From positions 1 to 64,000 of the forward strand of contig CBDCAW010000002.1 in assembly GCA_965214025.1 (NCBI GenBank): DNA of 64,000 nucleotides. Reading direction: 5' to 3'. The DNA is from Granulosicoccus sp965214025 (GTDB lineage Bacteria; Pseudomonadota; Gammaproteobacteria; Granulosicoccales; Granulosicoccaceae). A model generated the notes under the pieces. It saw only the letters and a list, made by a program, of their open reading frames with translations. It was not told where the DNA came from and made no database searches. Both the position numbers and the translations under genes were made by a program. Of this stretch, positions 18,175 through 26,392 are shown piece by piece; within the stretch, counting starts at the first letter, position 1; each line of letters opens with the position of its first letter.

Positions 18175-19056
18175 ATGATCGCGGAAGCGGCAGAGTTCGA
18201 TGTCCGACGCTCGGTGCCGTCCACAGCCAGGACTTCCGAACCCGCATCGATCCCGGATGCGGCACCGCCGAGGCTCGTGGCTGAATCGGTGACCATCGGC
18301 TACGACGATGGTGCGGTGGTGCATGACGTCGATCTCGAGCTTCTGAGCGGTGGTCTCAACGTCATGGTCGGGCCCAACGGCTGCGGCAAGTCGACACTGC
18401 TCAAGGCCATGGCACGCGTGTTGAAGCCGATGTCGGGCCACGTTCTGCTCGATGGCCAAGCCGTTCACGACACCCACACGAAAACCGTGGCGCGAACGCT
18501 TGCCCTGCTCCCGCAGGGACCGGTCGCTCCGGAGGGCCTGACCGTGCGCGAGCTGGTCGCACAGGGGCGCTATCCGCACCAGTCGCTCGTGCGCCAGTGG
18601 TCGCGGGAGGATGCACGGGCCGTCGACTGGGCGATGGACGCGGCCGATGTGACGAGCTTCGCCGATCGCAACATCGCGCATCTGTCGGGAGGCCAGCGCC
18701 AGCGCTGCTGGATCGCCATGGTGCTGGCACAGAAAACCGACATTATCCTGCTCGACGAGCCGACGACCTTTCTGGATCTGAAGGTCCAGGTCGATGTCAT
18801 GACACTATTGCGGCGGATCGCCAGGCGCGAAGGGCACACGTTCCTGGTGGCCTTGCACGAACTGAACATCGCTGCAGCCTTCGCCGATCGGCTCGTCATG
18901 ATGCGTGCCGGACGGATCGTCGCCGTCGGGCCACCGGACAGGGTGTTCACCCGCGACAATCTGCGCGATGTGTTCGATCTTGAGGCCGACGTCCTGCATG
19001 AACCGAAGACCGGTCGTCCGGTCTGCGTGCCGACACTCGCGAACGAACTGCAGTGA
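18175..19056 (+). CDS. Siderophore ABC importer ATPase (FepC/FhuC type)
   Basis: A 293-residue nucleotide-binding subunit that powers import of ferri-siderophore through the FecCD permease pair. It has Walker A VGPNGCGKSTLLKAM, Q-loop LALLPQGPVAPEGLTVRELV, signature LSGGQRQRCWIAM, Walker B DIILLDEPTTFLD, and H-loop VALHELNIAAAF. The RYPHQ segment after the Q-loop is typical of the iron-siderophore branch. The frame opens at an ATG at 18157, but the ATG at 18175 has GGAG nine bases upstream and is more likely. About 35 residues of non-conserved sequence precede the first strand. The stop overlaps the permease GTG by four bases. Confidence 0.94.
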   Translation: MIAEAAEFDVRRSVPSTARTSEPASIPDAAPPRLVAESVTIGYDDGAVVHDVDLELLSGGLNVMVGPNGCGKSTLLKAMARVLKPMSGHVLLDGQAVHDTHTKTVARTLALLPQGPVAPEGLTVRELVAQGRYPHQSLVRQWSREDARAVDWAMDAADVTSFADRNIAHLSGGQRQRCWIAMVLAQKTDIILLDEPTTFLDLKVQVDVMTLLRRIARREGHTFLVALHELNIAAAFADRLVMMRAGRIVAVGPPDRVFTRDNLRDVFDLEADVLHEPKTGRPVCVPTLANELQ

Positions 19057-20066
19057 GTAGGTCCGCGATGATCCGGCTGCGGCAGCTCGATGTGTTTGCC
19101 CTGCCAGCTCTCATGCTGGTCTGCATGGCCCTTGCCTTCATACTGCATATCAGCGTAGGTGCCAAGACGGTGCCGTTCGGCGAGGTCGTGCGCGCGTTGT
19201 TTGCCTTCGATCCGGAGACGTTCGATCATGTGATCGTGCGGGATCTACGCATGCCGCGGGCGATTCTCGCCGTTGTGGTCGGTGCGAGCCTGTCGGTGGC
19301 CGGTGCACTGATGCAGGGTGTCACTCGCAATCCGCTGGCTGAACCCGGGCTGCTCGGGCTCCTGGCAGGTGCGTCGCTCGCGGTGGTGCTGGCCGTCGGC
19401 GTGCTGGGGATCGGTGGCACCCTGTGGTTACCGCTGATCGCGGCGATCGGTGCGCTGTTCGCTGCCATGATGGTCTGGGGAATCGCGGTGGCGGCGCCGG
19501 GTGGGGCAACCAAGACCACGCTGATACTAGCGGGTGCCGCCGTGAGCGCCTTTCTCGGAGCGATCATCACCGGGCTGAATCTCGTCTACGACGAAACGTT
19601 CGAGAACCTGCGCGTTTGGCTTACCGGCACGCTGGCTGGCCGGGACATCTCCGTGCTCTACTGGGCTTCACCATGGCTGGTGTTGGGCATGGTGGGTGCG
19701 CTGGCCATGGCACGCGAAGTTACCACGCTCGCCATGGGTGAGGATGCGGCCACCGGGCTCGGTGTCAATGTCGCACGGCTGAAGGTCACGGTCCTGTTCT
19801 CGGTGGTGGCGCTGACGGCCTCTGCCGTAGCCATCGCCGGGCCGATGGGTTTCGTCGGCCTTGTGATTCCGCATGTGGTCCGGTTATTCGTCGGGGCCGA
19901 CTACCGACGCATCGTTCCGTATTCGGCTGTCGTCGGAGCAAGCTATCTGTTGATCATCGACATCGTCGCACGCCTCGCGCTTGCGCCCATCGAGATCTCC
20001 ACCGGTATCGTCACCGCGCTGCTCGGTGCGCCGCTGTTCGTCTGGTTGGTCATGGCGCGACTGTGA
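19053..20066 (+). CDS. Siderophore ABC permease, FecCD family (FepD type)
   Basis: A 337-residue inner-membrane permease with about ten helices. Family marks are the VPFGEVVRALFAFDPETFDH opening, the LRMPRAILAVVVGASLSVAG helix start, MQGVTRNPLAEPGLLGL, and the cytoplasmic coupling segment AMGEDAATGLGVNVARLKV, then GPMGFVGLVIPHVVRLFVGA. Translation starts either at GTG 19053 (GTGA overlap with the ATPase stop) or at ATG 19068. The overlap suggests translational coupling. It forms a heterodimer with the next permease; both belong with the ATPase upstream and the binding protein at 15.8 kb. Confidence 0.95.
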   Translation: MSRSAMIRLRQLDVFALPALMLVCMALAFILHISVGAKTVPFGEVVRALFAFDPETFDHVIVRDLRMPRAILAVVVGASLSVAGALMQGVTRNPLAEPGLLGLLAGASLAVVLAVGVLGIGGTLWLPLIAAIGALFAAMMVWGIAVAAPGGATKTTLILAGAAVSAFLGAIITGLNLVYDETFENLRVWLTGTLAGRDISVLYWASPWLVLGMVGALAMAREVTTLAMGEDAATGLGVNVARLKVTVLFSVVALTASAVAIAGPMGFVGLVIPHVVRLFVGADYRRIVPYSAVVGASYLLIIDIVARLALAPIEISTGIVTALLGAPLFVWLVMARL

Positions 20067-21115
20067 GCGTTCCCGATCGCGTTCTGGCCGGGCCCGGCAG
20101 GCTGTCGCTCGCGGTGTCCGAGCGCGCCCTGGTCGTGCTGGCGCTGCTTATCGCCGGGCTTGCCGTGCTCATGGCCGCTAGCCTGATGATCGGTAGTTAC
20201 CCCGTGTCATTCACCGGCGTGCTGCAGACACTGTTCGTCGCCCCGGTCTCGGAGACCGCTGGAACCGTGGTTTGGGAGTTTCGCTTTCCACGTGCGCTGG
20301 CGGCGGCATTCACGGGCGCATTGATGGCCACCTCGGGTGCCATTCTGCAGAACGTCACCCGCAATCCGTTGGCAGATCCGTCGCTCGTCGGTGTCAGCCA
20401 GGGGGCCGGGCTTGCCGTTGTGGCGTCGATGATTGCCTTCCCGTGGCTACCGCACGCACTGCGCCCGTTTCTCGCCTTCGGCGGTGCACTGGCCGTGGCA
20501 GCGCTGATTCAATGGATTGCCATGCGGCGCACCGGCGACGCCACCATGCGATTCATCCTCACCGGCATCGGCATCGCGGCCTTCATCTCCGCAGCCACGA
20601 ACGCCATGCTGACCTACGGCGAGATCAATCAAGCACTCGCGGCACTCGGCTGGCTGGCCGGTAGCGTACACGCTGCCGGCTGGGCAGAAGTGCAGTCGCT
20701 GACCGTCTGCACGTTGGTGGTCGCACCGCTTGTCGGCTGGGCCGCTCGGCCAATGGCGGCCATGCGCATGGGGCCGGTGGTCGCCACCGGCCTCGGCGTT
20801 GCCGTGCGGCCCATGCGCATCCTGCTGATCACACTGGCCGTCGCCTTGGCGGCGTTCGCGGTCGCCGCCGTCGGCCCGCTGGGCTTTGTCGGGCTGATCG
20901 CACCACACCTTGCCCGGCGACTGGCCAGATCAGGCGTTGGTCTGCACTTGGCGATGACGGCGGCGGTGGGTGCCTTGCTCGTGCTCATGGCCGACTTTCT
21001 CGGGCGCACGCTGTTCGCACCGGTGCAGATTCCCGCCGGTGTCGTCACGGCCGTGATCGGCGTACCCGTGTTCGTCTGGCTGATCCTGCGGTTCCGCTCG
21101 CAGACGAATGACTGA
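20063..21115 (+). CDS. Siderophore ABC permease, FecCD family (FepG type)
   Basis: A 350-residue partner permease. It starts at a GTG overlapping the previous stop by four bases. Conserved stretches include FRFPRALAAAFTGALMATSG, LQNVTRNPLADPSLVGVSQG, ALAALGWLAGSVHAAGW and the AVGPLGFVGLIAPHLARRLA segment near the C-terminus, followed by a last helix typical of FepG (PVQIPAGVVTAVIGVPVFVW). It is the last gene of the iron locus. The sequence immediately beyond it is transposon debris, so the locus ends at an island boundary. Confidence 0.95.
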   Translation: MSVPDRVLAGPGRLSLAVSERALVVLALLIAGLAVLMAASLMIGSYPVSFTGVLQTLFVAPVSETAGTVVWEFRFPRALAAAFTGALMATSGAILQNVTRNPLADPSLVGVSQGAGLAVVASMIAFPWLPHALRPFLAFGGALAVAALIQWIAMRRTGDATMRFILTGIGIAAFISAATNAMLTYGEINQALAALGWLAGSVHAAGWAEVQSLTVCTLVVAPLVGWAARPMAAMRMGPVVATGLGVAVRPMRILLITLAVALAAFAVAAVGPLGFVGLIAPHLARRLARSGVGLHLAMTAAVGALLVLMADFLGRTLFAPVQIPAGVVTAVIGVPVFVWLILRFRSQTND

Positions 21116-21439
21116 GAACGAGCGATGAACGGGGAATCGACCACACCGCCTACTCACTGTCGGATGATGTAAAACGGCTTCCGCGAGTATCGACGAAGCC
21201 GTCGCGCTCCAGAGCCCAGTTCCACGACATGGTGCCCGGTACGTCGATACAGCATGAGTACGTCCTCCTCTCGATTCCGCGGGCACCGGGAATCGCATCC
21301 ACGAATGACGGACGCTATTGCTTGCGAGTGGGCAACAACGATCGCAACGCCCCGGGCGAGTGCCGTCACGGCCGCGAGCACGATGTGCGCGAAGTCGATC
21401 TCGAAGAAGCGGCGCGGCGCCGCACGCGTATCGCTGCGG
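21116..21439. other. Non-coding boundary region after iron locus
   Basis: About 320 bases between the last permease gene and the IS3 remnant. Several frames are open on both strands but none gives a recognisable product. A minus-strand frame codes for a hydrophobic stretch (about 21290-21400, AHIVLAAVTALARGVAIVVA) without a start or ribosome site that convinces. I see no terminator with a T-run. It is probably junction debris. Confidence 0.4.
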
Positions 21440-22076
21440 TCGAAGCCGTCGGTACCGAACCCCATCAGCGACGAGGAGCGTGTCGAGATCACCCGGCTGC
21501 GTGCCGAGCTGAAACGGCTCCGACAGGAGCGGGACATACCGGGAGGCCACCGCATTCTTCGCGAAGGAGTCGGCGTGAAATGCTGTTTCATCGATGTGGA
21601 GGAGGCGGCTTTTCTCATCCAGGGCCTCTGCGAGGCGACCGAGCTATCGCCGTCGATTTACTACGCCAGGGTGCCGCCGCGCCAAGAGTGCCCGGAAGCT
21701 CGATGACGAGCAGCTGCCCGCATTCAAGGCGCTACGCATGGCCCTGTCTGATCATGAACCACCGGCCGGGCTAGTACACCATTCGGATCGCGGCTTGACC
21801 TACACCGCGGGCGACTACCGCGACCTGCTGGCCGACAACGGGGTCGCGTGCAGCATGAGCCGCAAGAGCGCCTGCTGATACAGCAGCGTTGCCGAGAACT
21901 TCTTCACCACGCTGAAGAAGGAGCGGGTTCTCAGGAACCCGATTCGCTACGCGCAAGCAGGTCAGATCATCGATCTTCGAGTACATCGAAGTCTTCTACA
22001 ACCGACAGAGGTTACACTCCACATCGGGCGCAAGAGCCCGCAGCAGTACCGGCTCGATAATGCAAGTCAGGTATAA
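21440..22076 (+). pseudogene. IS3-family transposase remnant (orfA end plus broken orfB)
   Basis: A decayed insertion sequence of the IS3 family. Frame 1 gives the leucine-zipper end of orfA (EITRLRAELKRLRQERDI). One frame over is the typical orfA ending EATAFFAKESA plus stop at about 21575. orfB begins with CCFIDVEEAAFLIQGLC and YYARVPPRQECPEAR, then jumps to the DDE region near 21740 (ALRMALSDHEPPAGLVHHSD, RGLTYTAGDYRDLLAD). An in-frame stop interrupts CSMSRK. The rest (AENFFTTLKKERV, FEYIEVFYNRQRLHST, RKSPQQYRL) is spread over several frames to a stop at 22076. The first catalytic Asp region is deleted, so the element cannot move itself. No terminal inverted repeats were found by eye. Confidence 0.85.
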
Positions 22077-22229
22077 CGCTAGTTGAATCCACAGCGTCTA
22101 CGAAAGCGGGGTAACTCCACCACGGGGCGCCACAACGGATGCAGAGCCCTGTTGAGGATTCAATGGCCACATTGCAATGGAGCATCGCAGTGGCCATCGC
22201 TGGCACATTGCAACGTTGCCCATGCGGCT

Positions 22230-22247
22230 GTGGTCATGAATGACCAC
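22230..22247. promoter_or_regulatory. GTGGTCAT-GA-ATGACCAC palindrome before LysR gene
   Basis: A perfect inverted repeat with 8-base arms and a 2-base centre, 54 bases before the LysR-type start codon. LysR regulators usually bind dyads just upstream of their own or a divergent gene, so this is a candidate autoregulatory site. It could instead be the end of a lost element. No function is shown by the sequence itself. Confidence 0.4.
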
Positions 22248-22301
22248 GGCCACTATCTACCACAGTAGGATCAGGAAGCTACGTAACCAGGAGGTGTTTT
22301 C

Positions 22302-23180
22302 ATGAATAAATTATCCTGTATGCAATCTTTTGTTTCGGTGGCGCACAGTGGAAATTTCTCGACGTCGGCTGACCAACTCTCCATCTCCAAAGCGTACGTG
22401 AGCAAACAGATCAGCCAGCTGGAAGAACACCTAGGTGTACGATTGCTTCAGAGAACGACGCGGCAAGTAAGCCTTACAAGTAATGGCCAGGCCTATTATG
22501 AACAGTGTCGATCACTATTGATGGAGCTGGAAGAGCTAGAAGAATCCATGCGTTCCAGGAATGCCGCTCTCAGCGGACAGCTTCGAATCACAGGCCCGGG
22601 ATCATTTTCTGAACTTCATTTGATACCCATCATTTCAATATATTCAATGAAGTATCCCGAGGTTCGACTAAAATTAGAGTTTACAGATAAAGTACTGGAT
22701 TTAGTTGAAGAGCGTATAGATATCGGGATAAGGATAGGCTTGCTCAATGACTCGTCCCTGGTAGCTCGGCGACTCACCAACACCACCATGATGCTTTGCG
22801 CATCTCTGGAATTCGTTCGAAAAGAAGGCGGCCCAAAAACGCTTGAAGAGATACACAATTTTCCTTGTATAGTTGATGAGAATTACCCAGGAGGAAACCA
22901 TTGGTCATTCGAGAGCTCCCAAATCGTAGCCGTTAAAGGTTCAATAGCCGTTAATAGCGCGCAAGCTGCACGGAGTATCGTGCTCGCTGGTCATGGTATC
23001 GGCTTCTTGCCTTCATTCGTTATTGGCAACGATATAAAAGAAGGAAGACTGGCGCATTTACTTCCCCATATTCAGTGTGAGAGCCTGGATGTATTCGCTA
23101 TTTATCCTCATAGAAAGCATTTATCCACGAAAATACGTTTATTTATTGATACGGCTGTAGACTATTTCTCAGAAAATTAG
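22302..23180 (+). CDS. LysR-family transcriptional regulator, AT-rich
   Basis: A 292-residue regulator. The N-terminal winged helix-turn-helix (residues 1-60) reads FVSVAHSGNFSTSADQLSIS, then SKQISQLEEHLGVRLLQRTT. A linker helix and a periplasmic-binding-like effector domain follow (LRITGPGSFSELHLIPII and, near the end, ARSIVLAGHGIGFLPSFVIG). The ribosome site AGGAGG eight bases before the ATG is the best in this region. Base composition (low-40s percent GC by eye) and codon use differ sharply from the flanking genes, which points to horizontal acquisition. It is intact although IS fragments lie on both sides. A likely but unproven target is the equally AT-rich dioxygenase-like gene 1.2 kb downstream. 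Confidence 0.9.
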   Translation: MNKLSCMQSFVSVAHSGNFSTSADQLSISKAYVSKQISQLEEHLGVRLLQRTTRQVSLTSNGQAYYEQCRSLLMELEELEESMRSRNAALSGQLRITGPGSFSELHLIPIISIYSMKYPEVRLKLEFTDKVLDLVEERIDIGIRIGLLNDSSLVARRLTNTTMMLCASLEFVRKEGGPKTLEEIHNFPCIVDENYPGGNHWSFESSQIVAVKGSIAVNSAQAARSIVLAGHGIGFLPSFVIGNDIKEGRLAHLLPHIQCESLDVFAIYPHRKHLSTKIRLFIDTAVDYFSEN

Positions 23181-23346
23181 TCTGTTGACATAGAAAATGG
23201 GTGCTTGCCGGCATACCTTGATCAAGGCACTCGACCAATTTCAAGCACATTCCCTGCAACACCAGTGTGGTGCCTAGAATAGTGCGTTCAAATGTACAAG
23301 GCGAGGCATGAAAGCACTTTTTCCCACTCGCCATACCTCCAGCCAC

Positions 23347-23466
23347 CCTGATTGTTCTATCCGATGTACAGCATGAAGAGTTCGAGCGCCAGTGCCGCAG
23401 CGGCAAGACGCCGACGCGCCTCAGGGCGCGTCTGGCCATAGTCTTGTTGGCGAATGAAAGACTGAT
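23347..23466 (+). pseudogene. IS630-like transposase N-terminal fragment
   Basis: About 40 codons in one frame resemble the opening of IS630-type transposases: TLIVLSDVQHEEFERQCRSG followed by KTPTRLRARLAIVLLANE. The likeness stops abruptly where IS66-type sequence begins at about 23467, so one element was cut by another or by recombination. Assignment rests on pattern memory and is moderate. Confidence 0.5.
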
Positions 23467-24013
23467 CAATCACTCTACCGGATTGAGCGCGAACTGCCGC
23501 AGCTGAATGATGATGAGCGCTTCGCGCAACGGCAGAAACAGGTCGTGCCGAAGCTTATCGAGCTGCGGCACCGGCTAGACGCCACGCAGCCGACGCTAGC
23601 TGCCAGCACGCTCACCGCCTCGGCGATCAACTCCATGATCAACCGGTGGGACTCTCTGATTCGCTACTGCGAGCATGGGCAACTGCGGATCAGCAACCTA
23701 CGGGCCGAGAACGCCGTCCGACCCTTTGCCGCGGGTCGAAGGGCCTGATTACTTTCAGACACCCCCGACGGTGTCCGAGCCAGCGCAGCGCTGGTTCTCA
23801 CTGATCGAAAACGCCAAGGCGAACGGGCTCGAGCCCTACGCCTACCAGAGGCATGTCATTGGCAACATCGCCGCTGCGGACACAGAGGCAGCGCTCGAGG
23901 CGCTGCTGCCGTGGAACATGAAGCAGGAGCATTCGCAACAGGGGCAATGCGCGGATTCTCTGGCGATCTCAATCAATATGCATGGTCGATCGCTAGCAAC
24001 AGGCGGAATATAA
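23467..24013 (+). pseudogene. IS66-family TnpC transposase C-terminal remnant
   Basis: The C-terminal third of an IS66 transposase split over two frames. The first part reads SLYRIERELPQLNDDERFAQ and continues to WDSLIRYCEHGQLRISNLRA and ENAVRPFAAGRRA, then a stop (23748). The NLRAENAVRPFAAGR box holds the conserved Glu of the DDE triad. The next frame resumes with AQRWFSLIENAKANGLEPYA and EAALEALLPWNM, the normal end of TnpC. The N-terminal catalytic part is missing, so it is dead. It lies between the LysR and dioxygenase-like genes. Confidence 0.85.
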
Positions 24014-24411
24014 CCCGACGTCTAGAATCCCGATTGCCGTGAAAAAGAATAAAAAATTCGAGAATTCATTTGGCACCTCAATATTATAGAGTTCTTTCAT
24101 CGGCCTATCACGTTACACTCCGGATATTCCCGCCACCCGAACATAGCACTGAAAAGAAAATAAGCACCTTGACCACCTGCGCTTAGCCAACAGGATAGTG
24201 AACAGTATTTCAATAGATAGTGAACAATCCTGAAGAAGAATAATGCCATGCTGACTCGGAAGATCGGGTAGGAATACGTTCCTGTAAAGCTAATTCATGC
24301 CATCGAGTAATTCATACGTCGTGACGTAATTAATACATGGCGTATTTTCAAGGCCTCTAAAATTCATATTCAATTCCAGCTATCAACAATAGCAAAGCAA
24401 AGGTTTTCAAA
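24014..24411. other. AT-rich intergenic region before the IDO-like gene
   Basis: About 400 bases of AT-rich sequence with no convincing gene on either strand. It probably carries the promoter of the downstream gene. The last part ends with AAAGG eight bases before the ATG at 24412. I see repeated 'atagtgaac' words at about 24196-24225 but no clear operator. Confidence 0.5.
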
Positions 24412-25788
24412 ATGAACTTAAATCACGAAAAAGAAGAAATACTGCGTTCCTGGGAAATGCTCGAGGAGGGATTCAATCCTGCGCAAGGACCCGTTTCACG
24501 CCAGCATGGATTCATGCACGACCCGCACAAGATCACTGAAGCGCCAGTCACACTGCCTGAAGGCTGGATTAAGATGTGGGAAAATCTTCCATTCTATTTT
24601 GCGAATAAATCAGTGCGTGAAATAGCAGATAAAATTCTAGAGCCTATAGATGTAGAGGCGATGTATTCGGAAAACAGCTACTTTTCCTTCATGAAAAGTA
24701 AAGCTATTGTATTCTGTATCGCTCAAGCCTGGGTAGACTCAGAAAGAGAAATAGCCGAGAAAATGGAAGAACCTCCAGCCATGCCCGGCGTTATTCAAGA
24801 TGCCATGATCGCTTTTAGTCGAAAATGCAAATCTCCTGATTATTGCGCCTTGGCAGATATGAGCTTGACAGCCTCACAGGTAGTTAACAAGGAAATAGAT
24901 ATTTCCAACTGCACATTCGACGATTTTGAATTGATTTGCTCCGTCAACACGAGTGCAACACCGGAGGAAATTTCTGCAAACGACGAGGGCAGCGCAAAAA
25001 TACGGGCCAACGCTGAAAATCGTTTCCACAACACACCAACGATGATGGAGTATCGTACTCACGACCTGGTGGGCATTGTTGCTGATGTGCAGAGCGCGAT
25101 AGCGAAATATAAAAAACTTGAAAGCGAAAATCATTCAGATAGCGAAACGAGCGAACAGACTGGTCAAATAGATATCATACTGTCCAATCTCGCCCAGGCT
25201 TCAAGCACATTTGTCAGACTAAGAGAAGGGTTTGCGTTATTAACACGTCACACTGTTGACCCAGTCGTCTGGCATCGAGACATAGTCAAGTACACTTCCG
25301 GCTATGGTGGGCATTTAGGACTTTCTGGCCCACAAACGCCATGCGTCCATCTTATAGATGCTTTTTTCGGGCGTAAGAATTACAACTCAGAGCTAGGACA
25401 AACCACACTTGAAACCTTCAAGCAAATTCAATTCAACCACAGGGAATACATCAAAAGTGTAAGTGCGGGTCCGAATATTGGCGTCTTTGCCGCTGAACTT
25501 GCCGAACGATACCCGGGCCACCCTTTAGCGCCTGCATTCAACAAGTTGGTCGATTCCTATATAAATGGCTTTTTAGCTGTTCACAAAGGACGCGCTATCG
25601 AGTTTGCAGAGAAAGGTTTCGATGGTGCCGGTCCACGCGAATTTACGGCCGAAACATCCTATGAATGGCCTGCAACGCACAATGTGACGGCAAAGCTAAA
25701 AGGGTTCTTTGACCAGGCTCGCAAGGAACGCGGCGAGTTAAAAGTCTCTGATAGCATTAAACTTGAAGACATTGACGAGCCTGCTTAG
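24412..25788 (+). CDS. Indoleamine 2,3-dioxygenase-like haem protein
   Basis: A 458-residue protein that I assign to the indoleamine 2,3-dioxygenase fold, haem enzymes that open the indole ring of tryptophan to N-formylkynurenine. Order and spacing of segments follow the family: GWIKMWENLPFYFAN near residue 51; a helical stretch to residue 110; PAMPGVIQDAMIAFSRKCKS then YCALADMSLTASQ (122-156), which matches the 'S-K-x-L-x-x-P-x-x-x-Y-A-D' block; and FVRLREGFALLTRHTVDPVV near 267. The C-terminal domain has GLSGPQTPCVHLIDAFFGRK (303-322), FNHREYIKSV, and FLAVHKGRAIEF, where His391 aligns with the proximal haem ligand of IDO. Divergence is large, so PrnB-like or other indole chemistry is possible. 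No kynurenine-pathway genes adjoin it. Composition is AT-rich like the LysR gene. Confidence 0.72.
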   Translation: MNLNHEKEEILRSWEMLEEGFNPAQGPVSRQHGFMHDPHKITEAPVTLPEGWIKMWENLPFYFANKSVREIADKILEPIDVEAMYSENSYFSFMKSKAIVFCIAQAWVDSEREIAEKMEEPPAMPGVIQDAMIAFSRKCKSPDYCALADMSLTASQVVNKEIDISNCTFDDFELICSVNTSATPEEISANDEGSAKIRANAENRFHNTPTMMEYRTHDLVGIVADVQSAIAKYKKLESENHSDSETSEQTGQIDIILSNLAQASSTFVRLREGFALLTRHTVDPVVWHRDIVKYTSGYGGHLGLSGPQTPCVHLIDAFFGRKNYNSELGQTTLETFKQIQFNHREYIKSVSAGPNIGVFAAELAERYPGHPLAPAFNKLVDSYINGFLAVHKGRAIEFAEKGFDGAGPREFTAETSYEWPATHNVTAKLKGFFDQARKERGELKVSDSIKLEDIDEPA

Positions 25789-26135
25789 TCGAGCCCTCAG
25801 GCACCGGGCAAGACTACTCTGCACCAGCAGTTCCCGACCAACTGAGCAGCTGCGGCCAGTTCAGCGGCCCGGTTCTGCTGGCAGCGCAACGCCCTCAGCT
25901 CGTGATAGCTGATCGTTAAATTTGGTGGTCTGGTTGAGGTGGCCGTCATCGAGGGTGTCAGGAACTGCGGGTCTAGCGTTTTATCCGGAGCCCGGCGCAT
26001 CGGCAATAACCAGGGTGTCGCTCAAGCTGAACTGGACGCTACCCTCGCGTCGACAATCCACTACCTCGTCGAATGGCTTGCGTATGATTCGATTCAGACC
26101 GTATGCGGTGAGGCAGGTGCGCAAGAGATCGACTT
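25789..26135. other. Scrambled region, no recognisable gene
   Basis: About 350 GC-rich bases after the AT-rich gene. A plus-strand frame (about 25939-26202) stays open with LVEWLAYDSIQTVCGEAGAQ, and a minus-strand frame has HELRALRCQQNRAAELAAAA. Neither has a ribosome site or a family I recognise. Given the relics on its right, it is probably the remains of disrupted genes. Confidence 0.35.
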
Positions 26136-26312
26136 TCATGCCATACAGGTACGGTCACCCAACAGCGAGAGCACGGCCTCGAAGCCTTCGAACTCCGGAT
26201 GACCGAGGAAGAGATCTCCGTGGCTGCCCGCAACGCGGTGCGCGGCCCTGAAGGTTTCCGTGCGGGTCCAGTCCTCGAAATGCTGCCCGCTTTCCCATAC
26301 GGTGTGCGATGC
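26136..26312 (-). pseudogene. Truncated antibiotic-biosynthesis-monooxygenase (ABM) domain relic
   Basis: A 58-codon minus-strand frame ending in TGA at 26136 reads HTVWESGQHFEDWTRTETFR then AAHRVAGSHGDLFLGHPEFE and GFEAVL. This is the usual C-terminal half of the small ABM/IsdG-type ferredoxin-like fold, which includes haem-degrading and quinol monooxygenases. A stop codon (26313-26315) directly precedes it, there is no start codon, and the first half of the domain is absent. The 5' break lies close to the rarA-like scar at 26349-26392. It is therefore a remnant; the original substrate cannot be told. Confidence 0.6.
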
Positions 26313-26348
26313 TTAGAGCGCGTGATCTTCGAAAACCGGCCCCTGCGT

Positions 26349-26392
26349 GGCAGGAGGGCATCCTGCTGAGACTTGTTGAAACGATGCACCTC
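26349..26392 (-). repeat. 44-nt relic copy of rarA
   Basis: This stretch matches 5446-5489 inside rarA at 42 of 44 positions and in the same orientation. On the minus strand it codes for HRFNKSQQDALLP against HRFNKSQQDAFLP in RarA, the Walker B region. Sequence to either side is unrelated to rarA. It shows that a second copy of this part of rarA once lay here, at the end of the block nearer ftsK. Confidence 0.9.
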
